64,000 bases of DNA from Alkaliphilus transvaalensis ATCC 700919 (GCF_000621485.1 NZ_KK211286.1:1-64000); one strand, 5' to 3'. Counted from the first letter of the stretch, positions 38,615 through 47,607 are shown. The notes: generated by a model from the letters alone, not told the origin. Made by a program: numbers and translations.

Positions 38615-38635
38615 TACTTCGACAAAAGAACTATT
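38615..38635 (+). repeat. Operator-like repeat, copy 2 (before the ArsA-like genes)
   Basis: All 21 bases are identical to 38041-38061. It lies after the marR terminator and 28 bases before the first ArsA-like start. Confidence 0.75.
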
Positions 38636-38662
38636 CTTATAAAGAAATATAGGAGGGATATC

Positions 38663-39829
38663 ATGGGAAGAATAATTGTTTTTACAGGAAAAGGTGGAGT
38701 AGGGAAAACTAGCGTGGCAGCAGCCCACGCTGTCAAAGCATCAAAGGAAGGTAAAAGGACTTTAATTGTGAGTACCGATGCGGCCCACAACTTAAGTGAT
38801 TTATTTATGAAGGAAATAAAGGAAGAACCAGTAGAGATTTATCAAAATTTATGGGCATTAGAAATTGACTCAAATTTTGAAATGAGTAGGCACTATGGCA
38901 ATATTGCAGAATCTTTTAAGAAGATGCTTCCCTATGGTAGTGAAACTGATGCAGAAGTGATGGACGATATTGTTGTTTTTCCAGGAATAGAAGAGCTCTT
39001 TTCACTATTAAGAATTAAAGAATTGTACGAACAGAATATTTTCGATCTAATTATAGTAGATTGTGCTCCTACAGGTGAAACCCTTTCTTTATTAAAGTTT
39101 CCAGAACTTTTTTCATGGTATATGGAAAAGTTATTTCCCCTTGGTCGAGTGGCTTTAAAGGTGTTAAGACCAGTTACCAAACTAACCCTAAAACTAGAAA
39201 TGCCTAATGAAGAGGCTATGAATGATATCGAAAGACTTTATATAAAGCTGGGGCAGCTGCAAGAACTTTTAAAAAATAGAGAGGTTTGTAGCATCAGGTT
39301 GGTTACGATCCCTGAAAAAATGGTGGTAGAAGAAAGTAAAAGAAGCTATATGTATTTAAATTTATACAATTTTAATGTAGATGCCCTATACATTAATCGA
39401 ATTATTCCAGAGGAGTTAGAAAATAGCTTCTTTGACCAATGGAAGGTAATCCAAAAAAATTACCTTGAAGAGCTCAATGCAGTCTTCTCTAACATACCTA
39501 TCTATAAAATTAAATGGTACGAAACCGATATAAACGGTATGCAGGGGTTAGAACGGGTTGCAAGGGACTCTTTACAGGACGAAAACATCTATAAAGTATT
39601 AAAATCAACTATTAATGAAATCTTCGAGAAGACAGAAAAAGGATATCGGTTAGATGTATATCTCCCCTTCGTAGATAAAAAAGATTTTGATCTTTTTGAA
39701 TCGGAGACAGAAATCATTGTAAAAATAGGCAATTTTAAGAGAAATATTCCCATACCAAGTGTTATAAAGAAATATGCTATAGCCTCTGCTAAATTAAATG
39801 ATGGTATTTTAAAGATCTACTTTGAGTAA
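38663..39829 (+). CDS. ArsA/Get3-like ATPase with C-terminal HSP20-like domain, first copy
   Basis: A 388-residue SIMIBI-class ATPase. Motifs are the deviant P-loop GKGGVGKTS (9-17), switch I STDAAHNLSDLF, DCAPTGETLSLLKFPE (switch II region) and a C-terminal 80-residue beta domain (about 305-388, VYLPFVDKKDFDLFESETEIIVKIGNFKRNI pattern) of the ArsA-HSP20 type. ArsA drives arsenite export with ArsB; Get3 targets tail-anchored proteins. Neither arsB nor arsenic cysteine motifs are seen, so a chaperone-like or targeting role is more likely. A second copy follows after a small gene. Confidence 0.88.
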   Translation: MGRIIVFTGKGGVGKTSVAAAHAVKASKEGKRTLIVSTDAAHNLSDLFMKEIKEEPVEIYQNLWALEIDSNFEMSRHYGNIAESFKKMLPYGSETDAEVMDDIVVFPGIEELFSLLRIKELYEQNIFDLIIVDCAPTGETLSLLKFPELFSWYMEKLFPLGRVALKVLRPVTKLTLKLEMPNEEAMNDIERLYIKLGQLQELLKNREVCSIRLVTIPEKMVVEESKRSYMYLNLYNFNVDALYINRIIPEELENSFFDQWKVIQKNYLEELNAVFSNIPIYKIKWYETDINGMQGLERVARDSLQDENIYKVLKSTINEIFEKTEKGYRLDVYLPFVDKKDFDLFESETEIIVKIGNFKRNIPIPSVIKKYAIASAKLNDGILKIYFE

Positions 39830-39843
39830 GGGAGGGGTTTCCC

Positions 39844-40086
39844 ATGAATAAAGCGTTTATTAAAAAGATGATAAAGGCAGAAAAATATAAGTATGAAGCC
39901 TTGAAAGATATACTACCTGTAGAGCTTAAGGAGCGATTAGAGGGGTTAGAAAAAGAGGCTTTCACGTTAGTAAAGGATATCGCTTTAGAAATGTTGATGG
40001 AGGATGGGATGCAAGAAACTGAAAAGAAATCAGAAAAGGATATTAAAAAGAAAGTAAAGAAAGTTGATATAGATTTTTCAAATTAG
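39844..40086 (+). CDS. Small charged protein between the two ArsA-like ATPases
   Basis: An 80-residue, Lys/Glu-rich, probably all-helical protein (MNKAFIKKMIKAEKYKYEAL; later LEGLEKEAFTLVKDIALEML), ending in a basic KKKVKKVDIDFSN tail. The start is ATG behind GGGAGGGGTTTCCC. It starts 14 bases after the first ATPase and ends 15 bases before the second, so it is a stable part of the unit. No family is recognised; it could be a partner or substrate of the ATPases. Confidence 0.75.
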   Translation: MNKAFIKKMIKAEKYKYEALKDILPVELKERLEGLEKEAFTLVKDIALEMLMEDGMQETEKKSEKDIKKKVKKVDIDFSN

Positions 40087-40101
40087 ATGGGAGGGGATCA
40101 T

Positions 40102-41262
40102 ATGAGAATTATATTATATACAGGAAAAGGTGGAGTAGGAAAGACAAGTATTGCGGCTTCAACTGCTTGTAAAATTGCCAGTGAAGGGAAGCGGGTGTTG
40201 GTGATTAGTACAGATCAAGCCCACAGCTTAGGGGATTCTTTTGATAAAAAGCTTTCAAATAACCCTTTAAAAATAGACACTAATCTTTATGCAATGGAAA
40301 TTGATTCTATAGTAGAAAACGAAAAGGCTTGGGGTAACTTAAAAAAATATATTGAAAAGCTTATGACTGTAAAGTCAGAAAAAACCATTGAAAGTGAAGA
40401 ATTATTAGTCTTTCCAGGCTTTGAAGAACTCTTGGCACTAATTAAAATTAAAGAAATCTATGATGAAGGACAATATGATGTCTTAATTGTAGATTGTGCC
40501 CCTACAGGAGAAACAATGTCCTTATTAAAGTTTCCAGACTTATTTAAGTGGTGGATGGAAAAAATTTATCCCATTAAGAAGAAGGGAGCTAAGTTTACAA
40601 GGCCACTAATTGAAGCTACCATGAAAATTCCAATGCCAAATGATGAAGCCTTTAATGATATTGAAAGGATCTACGAGAAAATTCATGAGCTCCACCAGCT
40701 TATGCTAGATCAGGAAATAGTGAGTATTCGGATCGTAACGACAACAGAGAAAATAGTGATGAAAGAAGCTAAAAGGAGTTTTTCCTATTTCCATTTATTC
40801 GATTATAATGTTGACGGAATTATCATTAATAAAATTTTCTCTAAGGATTCATTAAAGGGATATTTTGAAGGCTGGGCTAAAATTCAAAAAGAAAGTATAG
40901 AAGACCTAGAGAATAGTTTTAAAGGAATTCCAATTTTTAAATTAGAATTAATGAGAGATGAATTAAGAAAGGTAGAAATATTGAAAAAGGTTGGAAACAA
41001 ACTGTATGGAAACAGCAGTCCAGAAAAAGTCTTATTTCAGGATAAAATTTTTACTATTGAAAAGTCAACAGAAGGTTATAGTCTATCAATAAAAATGCCT
41101 TTTGTAGATAAGAGTCAATTAAAGTTGTCTCAAAAAGGTGATGAAATCACACTATCTATTAAAAATGAAAGAAGAAGCTTCATATTACCAACAAAGCTTC
41201 AGTCTAAAGAAATTACCCAAGCAAAATACCATGATGGAAAACTAAATATATATTTTGCTTAA
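40102..41262 (+). CDS. ArsA/Get3-like ATPase with C-terminal HSP20-like domain, second copy
   Basis: A 386-residue paralogue of the ATPase two genes upstream. P-loop GKGGVGKTS, switch I STDQAHSLGDSF, DCAPTGETMSLLKFPDLF and the C-terminal beta domain with MPFVDKSQLKLSQKGDEITLSIKNE are all kept. The ATG at 40102, after GGGAGGGGATCAT, is preferred over one 15 bases earlier because it matches the start of the paralogue (MRIILYTGKGG). Get3 works as a homodimer; two paralogues here might form a heterodimer. The substrate is unknown. Confidence 0.88.
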   Translation: MRIILYTGKGGVGKTSIAASTACKIASEGKRVLVISTDQAHSLGDSFDKKLSNNPLKIDTNLYAMEIDSIVENEKAWGNLKKYIEKLMTVKSEKTIESEELLVFPGFEELLALIKIKEIYDEGQYDVLIVDCAPTGETMSLLKFPDLFKWWMEKIYPIKKKGAKFTRPLIEATMKIPMPNDEAFNDIERIYEKIHELHQLMLDQEIVSIRIVTTTEKIVMKEAKRSFSYFHLFDYNVDGIIINKIFSKDSLKGYFEGWAKIQKESIEDLENSFKGIPIFKLELMRDELRKVEILKKVGNKLYGNSSPEKVLFQDKIFTIEKSTEGYSLSIKMPFVDKSQLKLSQKGDEITLSIKNERRSFILPTKLQSKEITQAKYHDGKLNIYFA

Positions 41263-41272
41263 AAAAGATCAT

Positions 41273-41794
41273 CTATAAAGTTTCGTTACTATGTTCTTTA
41301 AAAATACCTAAATTAGGTGGTATATAGGTAAAAATGATATATACCATCAGCATAAGGGATGCACCTACTAAAAATATATTGTTTAAATGGGTAAAATGGT
41401 GGTTATTGCTTAATAATTTATAGCTCATTAATTGACCTAAAGTAATCCAAATAAATAAACCCGTAATATCAATTAGTACCATATGTTTTCCTAAGACGGC
41501 CATATATGCTATATTAAGCAATGCAACCATAATAGGAATGATAAAAATTAGAAGACCTTTTGCAAGAAAAAAATTATTGATTGAATGTCTAATGAAAAGA
41601 TACTCAATAATACTAAAGAAAAAAACTGCAAAGGCTGCCATTTTCATATGTTCCCAGATACTTTCATTAATTGGGGCAAAAAGGGCTACAATAGGGTTGT
41701 TGCCAGAGAGGTCATAGGCTTCATGTAACAAAAAGCTTAATATAAAAATGACAACAACCCCAGCTACTTCCCATTTAAATAGATTGTCTAACAT
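41273..41794 (-). CDS. DUF6512-like membrane protein
   Basis: A 173-residue protein with about five membrane segments. The conserved-looking segment SFLLHEAYDLSGNNPIVALFAPINESIWEHMKM follows the first helix and resembles a family of unknown function found in clostridia. On the minus strand, convergent with the ArsA-like operon, 10 bases from it. The start is ATG with AAAGTGA upstream. The role is unknown. Confidence 0.7.
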   Translation of the reverse strand: MLDNLFKWEVAGVVVIFILSFLLHEAYDLSGNNPIVALFAPINESIWEHMKMAAFAVFFFSIIEYLFIRHSINNFFLAKGLLIFIIPIMVALLNIAYMAVLGKHMVLIDITGLFIWITLGQLMSYKLLSNNHHFTHLNNIFLVGASLMLMVYIIFTYIPPNLGIFKEHSNETL

Positions 41795-41975
41795 GTGATC
41801 ACTTCACTTTCTAAGTTTTTATATTATATTTTCCTGTAAGAAATAATTTATTACAAATTAATAATTTTGCACCTCCATTAAAGAACAGCAGAATTAGTCA
41901 GTGAAATACAGGAAGATTTAATCATCAATTTTCTTTAAAATAGAGATGTGATAAAATGAATGTGGAGGGGATCAT

Positions 41976-42629
41976 ATGAGACAAGTTTATGCACCAGGGT
42001 GTGCTATCATGATTTACAAGCCAAAGCTTGCTGAAAGAATGCTAGCTTTTTTAAACCAGGAATTAGGAGAAATAGAGGAACATTTAATTTGTTGTCAACA
42101 TGAGCCAAAACTTCAAGAAGGTACTCAAATTATTAATACTTGTTCTGGCTGTGATAAAAGATATAGAAGTCTTTATGAAGGAATTTCAACTATATCTTTG
42201 TGGGAAATTCTTGCCAAAAGTAGTACCATTCCCTTTCCTAACTATAAGGGAATGGAAATGACCCTGCATGATGCTTGCCCAACCCGTACTGAAGAGAGGG
42301 TATATACATCTATTAGAGTCCTTTTAGAAAAAATGAACATAAAGGTAATAGAACCTAAAAATACAAAAGATAAAGCAAAATGCTGTGGTGATAGCTTTTA
42401 TGGTATTTTACCAGTTGAGGCGGTTAAAGCCCAAATGAAAAAGAGGGCTGATGAGATGCCCTGTGATGAAGTGGTTGTTTATTGTGTATCTTGTATCAAG
42501 TCAATGCATATCGGTAATAAAACACCACGCCATATCATGGATTTATTATTTAATGAAGAAACAAGTATTGGTACCTTTGAACCTAATGAGTGGCATAATG
42601 AATTAGAAGAATTCATTAATGCTCATTAA
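41976..42629 (+). CDS. CCG-domain (heterodisulfide-reductase-like) cysteine-rich protein
   Basis: A 217-residue protein with two cysteine-rich CCG-type regions: LICCQHEPK...NTCSGCDKRY in the first half, and HDACPTRTE...KCCGDSF...YCVSCIKSM in the second. In HdrB and related oxidoreductases such motifs bind an unusual 4Fe-4S cluster or zinc. It is probably cytosolic, as no membrane segment is seen. The start is ATG behind GTGGAGGGGATCAT. The AdaA-like gene follows 14 bases later, suggesting one transcript, though no functional link is known. Confidence 0.8.
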   Translation: MRQVYAPGCAIMIYKPKLAERMLAFLNQELGEIEEHLICCQHEPKLQEGTQIINTCSGCDKRYRSLYEGISTISLWEILAKSSTIPFPNYKGMEMTLHDACPTRTEERVYTSIRVLLEKMNIKVIEPKNTKDKAKCCGDSFYGILPVEAVKAQMKKRADEMPCDEVVVYCVSCIKSMHIGNKTPRHIMDLLFNEETSIGTFEPNEWHNELEEFINAH

Positions 42630-42643
42630 AAAGGAGCTAGATT

Positions 42644-43213
42644 ATGAATAGCTTTGTTAGACTTTCAAATCAGGAAAAGTGGGAAGCTGTTAAGGAATCT
42701 AAAAAAGCTTATGATGGTAAGTTTTTTTATGGGGTTAAAACTACAGGAATATTCTGTCGGCCCTCTTGTAGAGCAAAAACACCTTTGCGTGATAATGTTT
42801 TGTTTTTTAATACTTCTAAAGAAGCATTAAAGGCGGGGTTTAGGCCTTGTAAAAGGTGTCAACCAGATCAAATTATATTCCAGCTTGAGCTTGATCTAAT
42901 AAAGAAAGCAATTGATATTTTAAATAAAGAATATACAAATGAAATTAGACTTGAAGCAATTTCTCGACAACTTGGAGTTAGTGGAAATCACTTAGGAAAG
43001 CTATTCAAAATGAATACTGGCAAAACAATAATTCAGGTTGTGAAAGAAATAAGGGTAGAGAAATCTTTAGAAATCTTAATGCAACATAATAAAAATATTC
43101 TTGAGGTGGCCTATATGACAGGCTTTAAAAGTCTATCTAATTTTTATAAGTGTTTTAAAGAATTAAAGGGGTGTACTCCAAAAGAATATCAAAGAAGTAA
43201 TAGAAAGTTTTAG
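42644..43213 (+). CDS. adaA: Methylphosphotriester-sensing AraC regulator (AdaA-like)
   Basis: A 189-residue protein. The N-terminal Ada zinc domain has Cys38, Cys42, Cys69 and Cys72 (FCRPSCRAK and PCKRCQPDQ), the cluster that takes methyl groups from DNA phosphotriesters. An AraC double helix-turn-helix fills residues 85-185 (LEAISRQLGVSGNHLGKLFK; LEVAYMTGFKSLSNFYKCFKEL). No O6-methylguanine methyltransferase domain is present, as in Bacillus AdaA. It senses alkylation and activates repair genes. None of the usual targets (adaB, alkA) is next to it. Confidence 0.92.
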   Translation: MNSFVRLSNQEKWEAVKESKKAYDGKFFYGVKTTGIFCRPSCRAKTPLRDNVLFFNTSKEALKAGFRPCKRCQPDQIIFQLELDLIKKAIDILNKEYTNEIRLEAISRQLGVSGNHLGKLFKMNTGKTIIQVVKEIRVEKSLEILMQHNKNILEVAYMTGFKSLSNFYKCFKELKGCTPKEYQRSNRKF

Positions 43214-43240
43214 CCAAATCTGGTTGCAGATAATATTGGA

Positions 43241-43271
43241 AACTCATTGTTTAGATACGATGAGTTTTTTT
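43241..43271 (+). terminator. Terminator of adaA
   Basis: The stem AACTCAT/ATGAGTT is followed by TTTTT. Confidence 0.75.
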
Positions 43272-43406
43272 GTGGGAAAATTAATTAAATTTTAGAGGAA
43301 TATGTAATTGATATAACGAAATGTAACTATATGTAATTATATGGTATGCTAATTGATTTCAGTTTGGACTATTTTAATATTAATAAATTGAATTAATGGA
43401 GGGGCT

Positions 43407-43901
43407 ATGAAAAATAATTTTATATTAACAATTGTGAAGGATAAAACGGATGTAGAGCTATTTTGGAGTATATTTAATACATACATTGATGAATTATCAA
43501 TTAATGCAACTTTAGGGGACGAATTTGATTTAGATTACTTTTATTCTCCTGAATACAGAGATGCAATTGAAAAATTAAGAACTAGAGAAAATAACCCATT
43601 AAGAATATTATTTGTATGTGTTGAAGAAGTTATAGTTGGTTTCTTAATGTATGTCACCTACTTAGATGAAGGTGGAAAGTGCTTATTAATGGAGTACTAT
43701 ATAAGCTCAGTCTATAGGGGCGTTGGTATTGGAAAAAGTGTTTATTTAAAGGCAGAAAAGTTAATAGCCCATGAAGGGGGAAAATTTATTGAATTAACCC
43801 CTACAAATGATGGTAATGAGATCTTTTGGAGAAGTGTTGGATTTGTTAAATCAAAGGATATGGATGAAGACAATAAGTTTTATTATCGAAAAGTATTATA
43901 G
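43407..43901 (+). CDS. GNAT-family N-acetyltransferase
   Basis: A 164-residue protein. The GNAT core is visible: a beta-strand FVCVEEVIVGFLMYV, then LLMEYYISSVYRGVGIGKSVYLKAEKL, where the Q/RxxGxG/A acetyl-CoA loop reads RGVGIGK. The C-terminal GNEIFWRSVGFVKS matches the usual W/Y..GF end. The start is ATG with ATGGAGGGGCT upstream. The substrate is unknown. It is a single gene. Confidence 0.85.
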   Translation: MKNNFILTIVKDKTDVELFWSIFNTYIDELSINATLGDEFDLDYFYSPEYRDAIEKLRTRENNPLRILFVCVEEVIVGFLMYVTYLDEGGKCLLMEYYISSVYRGVGIGKSVYLKAEKLIAHEGGKFIELTPTNDGNEIFWRSVGFVKSKDMDEDNKFYYRKVL

Positions 43902-44049
43902 AACTTAATACTAGAGAAGGGGATATATAGGGGGCAGAAGGATATATAGGGATTACTCCATAAAAATTAATTAAAAATCGTTAATTTACCAATACTATTT
44001 TTAGATAGGATTAACGAACCAGTTTATTTTGTTTTTATGGAGGCGTTAT

Positions 44050-44799
44050 ATGTTAAAGGTTAAGAATACACCCAATAATTTAGGCGTAGAGATACTTGGA
44101 GATTTACTTGATTTTGAGAAATTGTATGAAGCCCTTCATACGATTATTGGAGATGAAGAACAATACCCCTATTACAATCTTTCAAGGATAAGAATACTAG
44201 GGTTATGTTATGATATTCGCCATGCTATACAAGGAGACTATGAATATGAATTTGTAGAAAATGGAATTAACTCTGAAATATTGAAGGTAAAGGGGTTTAT
44301 TGCTCCAGATAAAAATCTATATCTTAAGATTAGGGTATTTTGGCCTGAAATTTTGTTTATACTCATTGTATTAAACGACTTTATCATACTTCATGCTAAA
44401 AGGAATACAAAAGATTATTTTGATATTTTAACTGATAGAAAAAACATTTGGGATGATTCTATTGCCCAAGTTAGATTATTCCAATCGGTCATCAATAATT
44501 GTATTAAAGATACAATTCCCGAAGTAACTTATAAGCGAATGTTGGGATACATAACTTCAAAACAACACGAATTTAAAGGTTATTTGCCCCATTATATAGA
44601 CTTTCTAAATTTAAAATTCATACATATGGAGAAAGAAATAAGATTAAAAAATATCTCGATTATGGCTAGAAGAATAGCTGAACAGGGAAAAGAATATGAA
44701 GCTATGGTAGATGACCTTAAAAATGTGGCTAGAGAACATGATTGCCCTGTAGAGCATATCCAGATTAATATGGAATACCCTGAAGATTTTGAGTGGTAA
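44050..44799 (+). CDS. Uncharacterised protein (DUF6904-like)
   Basis: A 249-residue soluble protein with the N-terminal NNLGVEILGDLLDFEKLYEAL and SRIRILGLCYDIRHAIQGD, a pattern I associate with an uncharacterised DUF6904-type family. No catalytic motif or membrane segment is clear, though one hydrophobic strand (ILFILIVLNDFIILH) occurs in the middle. The start is the ATG at 44050 after ATGGAGGCGTTAT, not the earlier ATG in the same frame. It has its own terminator. Confidence 0.6.
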   Translation: MLKVKNTPNNLGVEILGDLLDFEKLYEALHTIIGDEEQYPYYNLSRIRILGLCYDIRHAIQGDYEYEFVENGINSEILKVKGFIAPDKNLYLKIRVFWPEILFILIVLNDFIILHAKRNTKDYFDILTDRKNIWDDSIAQVRLFQSVINNCIKDTIPEVTYKRMLGYITSKQHEFKGYLPHYIDFLNLKFIHMEKEIRLKNISIMARRIAEQGKEYEAMVDDLKNVAREHDCPVEHIQINMEYPEDFEW

Positions 44800-44832
44800 G
44801 TAAAAACTAATTAGCGTAAATATATTTTAACT

Positions 44833-44868
44833 AAAACGTGCTATTAAAGAGTATAGCACGTTTTTAAT
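44833..44868 (+). terminator. Terminator after the DUF6904-like gene
   Basis: The stem AAAACGTGCTAT/ATAGCACGTTTT is followed by T residues. The rest of the gap to 45121 is AT-rich and holds no gene I can support. Confidence 0.85.
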
Positions 44869-45121
44869 TTACTTAATTGTTAAATCATTAGATATCATTT
44901 AGGATGGTAATGTGTATAATTAATGGAGGAATTTGTAATCGAGAATCGAATACTTAACTCTATTATAATTACCAAATGGGATGTTTATATCATTTATTAC
45001 TTATTTTTTTTAGCCAAAGACGCCAAGAAGAAAATAAACTTATATATATTCAGTTCTTAGTAGTTTAGTAATATTATAATTAAGTTATTATAGAAGAGAA
45101 AAAAGGGGATGAAATGAAATA

Positions 45122-45223
45122 ATGAGGGATTATTCAATAATTGATTTGATTAAGGCATCTTTAGTATATGGAGGAGGTGCCTTTATAATTGGAGCAACCT
45201 TGGCTTTTATTAGATTTTACTAA
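45122..45223 (+). CDS. 33-residue membrane peptide before signal peptidase
   Basis: A short frame, MRDYSIIDLIKASLVYGGG at the start, then one hydrophobic stretch (AFIIGATLAFIRFY). AAAGGGG lies about 15 bases upstream of the ATG. It ends 11 bases before lepB, with the lepB SD (AAAGGAGG) overlapping its stop. The sequence has the shape of a single membrane helix. It could be a leader peptide or a small partner of the peptidase; it is below the size most pipelines report. Confidence 0.55.
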   Translation: MRDYSIIDLIKASLVYGGGAFIIGATLAFIRFY

Positions 45224-45234
45224 AGGAGGATTTT

Positions 45235-45780
45235 ATGAATGTTTTAAATGAAAAAAGATTTACAAAGCTAGAGTATGGGCTAATTTTAACAATTGTAGTG
45301 GTTATTCTTTTTTTCCAAGGGGCATCAATTATGATGGATATCGGTCTAATGAGAAAAACCATCTATGGTGATTCTATGGCTCCAACCCTAAACGAAGGTG
45401 ATGAGATTCTATATATTAGTACAAAGTATAAGAAAATAAAAAGAGGTGATATTGTCTCGATAAAAATTGATGATCATAACCATTATGTTAAGCGTGTTAT
45501 TGCTTTACCTGGAGAAGAAATTACGATAAAAGGGATCGATATTTATATCAATAATGAAGAGTTAGAAGATTCATATGCTTATTATGAGGATTGGGCAAAG
45601 GAATTTATAGATCAGGGCCTTTTAGAAGTAAAGAATGGGACTTGGATACTTAAGAGTGATGAGTATTTTCTAATAGGTGACAATAGAATAACAAGTTTTG
45701 ATTCAAGAGATTTTGGACCTGTTTCAAAGGATAAAATGATTCAGGTTGCTATAAGAATCAAACAAAATTCGAGGGACTAG
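45235..45780 (+). CDS. lepB: Signal peptidase I
   Basis: A 181-residue type I signal peptidase. One membrane anchor lies at about 15-37. The catalytic Ser47 is in GDSMAPTL and the catalytic Lys86 in HYVKRVIALPGE. A final box reads GDNRITSFDSRDFGPV. It removes signal peptides on the outer face of the membrane. The start is ATG after AAAGGAGGATTTT. A 33-residue membrane peptide gene precedes it directly. Confidence 0.95.
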   Translation: MNVLNEKRFTKLEYGLILTIVVVILFFQGASIMMDIGLMRKTIYGDSMAPTLNEGDEILYISTKYKKIKRGDIVSIKIDDHNHYVKRVIALPGEEITIKGIDIYINNEELEDSYAYYEDWAKEFIDQGLLEVKNGTWILKSDEYFLIGDNRITSFDSRDFGPVSKDKMIQVAIRIKQNSRD

Positions 45781-45857
45781 GAAGGATGCTATTTAATTTA
45801 TTATCCTAATATGATATAAATATATAGGAAGTAAAATTACATAAAAGGGATGATCTA

Positions 45858-47132
45858 ATGGTAGTATTTTCTTTAGCACTTTCACTGACAGTTATTTTGT
45901 TTTTAGTAAATAAGAAAGTAAATATGGGTTATTCTATGTTAATTGCAGCTGCCCTCTTAGCCCTCTTAAATGGTAGAAGTATTCAGTATATTTCTAGGGT
46001 ATTTTTGGGCACTATGTTAAATGAATCTACAATTACGTTGGCTCTAACAGTAGCTTTAATCTCAATTCTAGCTCATTTAATGGATAAATATTTAATATTA
46101 GATAGAATGATTACAGCTTTAGAGACTGTATTAAGAAGTGCAAAATTTACGATTTTATTAGCTCCATCAATAATGGGGACTTTAATTGTTTATGGTGGGG
46201 CTTTAATGTCTTGTCCAGTAGTGGGAAGATTAGGGGATCGCTTATCTATTACAAAGGACGATAAAGCTGCTATTAACCTTCTTTTCCGTCATGGTCTTTA
46301 TCTAATTTTTCCCCTATCACCAGCTATGATTTTAGCAACAGAGTTAGGTGGATTTGGTCAATGGGACCTTATTAAAATGCACCTACCTGTAAGTATTATC
46401 ATGTATGTATTAGGGTATTTTTTCTTTGTTAGAAACTATAAAGAACCTGAGATAAAAGAGATTGACAAGGGAGCATATATTGGGGCATTAATGGAATTTG
46501 GCCTCTATGCGCTGCCTATTTTAATTAGCTTAGTTGGAGCTTTAATTTTGCCTATACCCTTTTATATTTCTCTTCTAATGGGTATCGGAGTTACCATAGC
46601 TATTAACACCTTAGATAAGAAAAAGGATAGAAAATATGACATCGGAGAGAATCCATTAAAAACAATCTATAAAGGAATTAAATTGCCTTTAGTGATTGCT
46701 ATACTAGGGATTATGTTCTATCGAAACATCGTTACAGATCTGGATGAAATTTATGTTTTTGTAGGTAGTTTATTAGATCGTGGCATGCCTTTAGAACTTT
46801 TAATTTTTATTGCCAGCGGGATTATTTGTCTCTCCTTAGCATCACCCCAACCAGGGATTGCAATCCTCTTTCCTATTATTTTACCCCTGGCGCCAACCTA
46901 TGAAATGAGCCTTCTTTACGGAATGTTTATCTTTACTACTTCATTTTTGTTTTACTATATTTCTCCCCTGCACCTATGCCAAGTGCTAACCCTAGAGTAT
47001 TTTGGGGTAGGCTTAAAAAAGCTATATCGTAACTATATGTATCTCATTCCATTAACATTTCTATCTATGGTGGTTATTTATATGGTAAACATTTTATATA
47101 CAAAGGAAATCATGACATTTTTAAGATTTTAG
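45858..47132 (+). CDS. DUF401-family membrane permease
   Basis: A 424-residue protein with about ten membrane segments, resembling the DUF401 permease family, related to gluconate/anion permeases. Visible blocks are ITLALTVALISILAHLMDKY, LLAPSIMGTLIVYGGALMSC and LASPQPGIAILFPIILPLAP. The start is ATG after AAAAGGGATGATCTA. It follows lepB by 77 bases. The substrate is unknown. Confidence 0.82.
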   Translation: MVVFSLALSLTVILFLVNKKVNMGYSMLIAAALLALLNGRSIQYISRVFLGTMLNESTITLALTVALISILAHLMDKYLILDRMITALETVLRSAKFTILLAPSIMGTLIVYGGALMSCPVVGRLGDRLSITKDDKAAINLLFRHGLYLIFPLSPAMILATELGGFGQWDLIKMHLPVSIIMYVLGYFFFVRNYKEPEIKEIDKGAYIGALMEFGLYALPILISLVGALILPIPFYISLLMGIGVTIAINTLDKKKDRKYDIGENPLKTIYKGIKLPLVIAILGIMFYRNIVTDLDEIYVFVGSLLDRGMPLELLIFIASGIICLSLASPQPGIAILFPIILPLAPTYEMSLLYGMFIFTTSFLFYYISPLHLCQVLTLEYFGVGLKKLYRNYMYLIPLTFLSMVVIYMVNILYTKEIMTFLRF

Positions 47133-47164
47133 CTATAAATCTCTAATAAAGATTTGTCAACAAA

Positions 47165-47192
47165 AACCCACTGTGAATACGGTGGGTTTTCT
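47165..47192 (+). terminator. Terminator of the DUF401 gene
   Basis: The stem AACCCACTG/CGGTGGGTT is followed by TTTCT. Confidence 0.8.
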
Positions 47193-47286
47193 GCGGCTAA
47201 GAATGAAATGTTATATTCTGACAGGAAATAACCTGTTTAAGGGAATATATATCTATTAATAAGTCAAGTCGAAGGGTGTTGAAGGA

Positions 47287-47580
47287 ATGATATTTACCAA
47301 AAGAGCTATATTAATAGGTTTAACGATACTTATTGTGATAGGTTTAAGTGGATGTTTGAAGAACAAGAAAATGAGTTATACCCCAGAAGGGATCAAAGAA
47401 AGAATGTTGGCCTATCTAGAAGAAAAGTATAATGAAGAATTTGTACCAATTTCCTTAACCATGAAGAACTGGGCATATGATTATGACTCCTTAAGGGCAT
47501 ATCCCCAAAAATGGAAACAGAGAAGATTTTTTTGAAGGAGCACCATTAGGAGAAAATCTAGAAGGAAATGTCGTAAGTTA
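47287..47580 (+). pseudogene. Frameshifted lipoprotein gene remnant
   Basis: An 82-codon frame begins with a lipoprotein signal peptide (MIFTKRAILIGLTILIVIGL then LSGC, the lipobox). It is followed by SYTPEGIKERMLAYLEEKYNEEF, as in small clostridial lipoproteins. Near 47510 the frame is lost at an A-run; the adjacent frame continues NGNREDFFEGAPLGENLEGN to a TAA at 47580. So a one-base indel and a downstream deletion are likely. A sequencing error at the A-run is the alternative. Confidence 0.55.
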
Positions 47581-47607
47581 AGGTAGTGTCAAACTTGACA
47601 CTACCTT
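47580..47607 (+). terminator. Perfect inverted repeat after the lipoprotein remnant
   Basis: The 12-bp arms AAGGTAGTGTCA/TGACACTACCTT enclose a 4-base loop, but only a weak T-run (ATTT) follows. It is either a terminator or a protein-binding palindrome. Confidence 0.55.

Noticed and set aside
38663-41262. Arsenic-resistance operon
   Set aside because: The ATPases are ArsA-like, but there is no arsB, arsR, arsC or arsD gene nearby and no arsenite-binding cysteine pattern.
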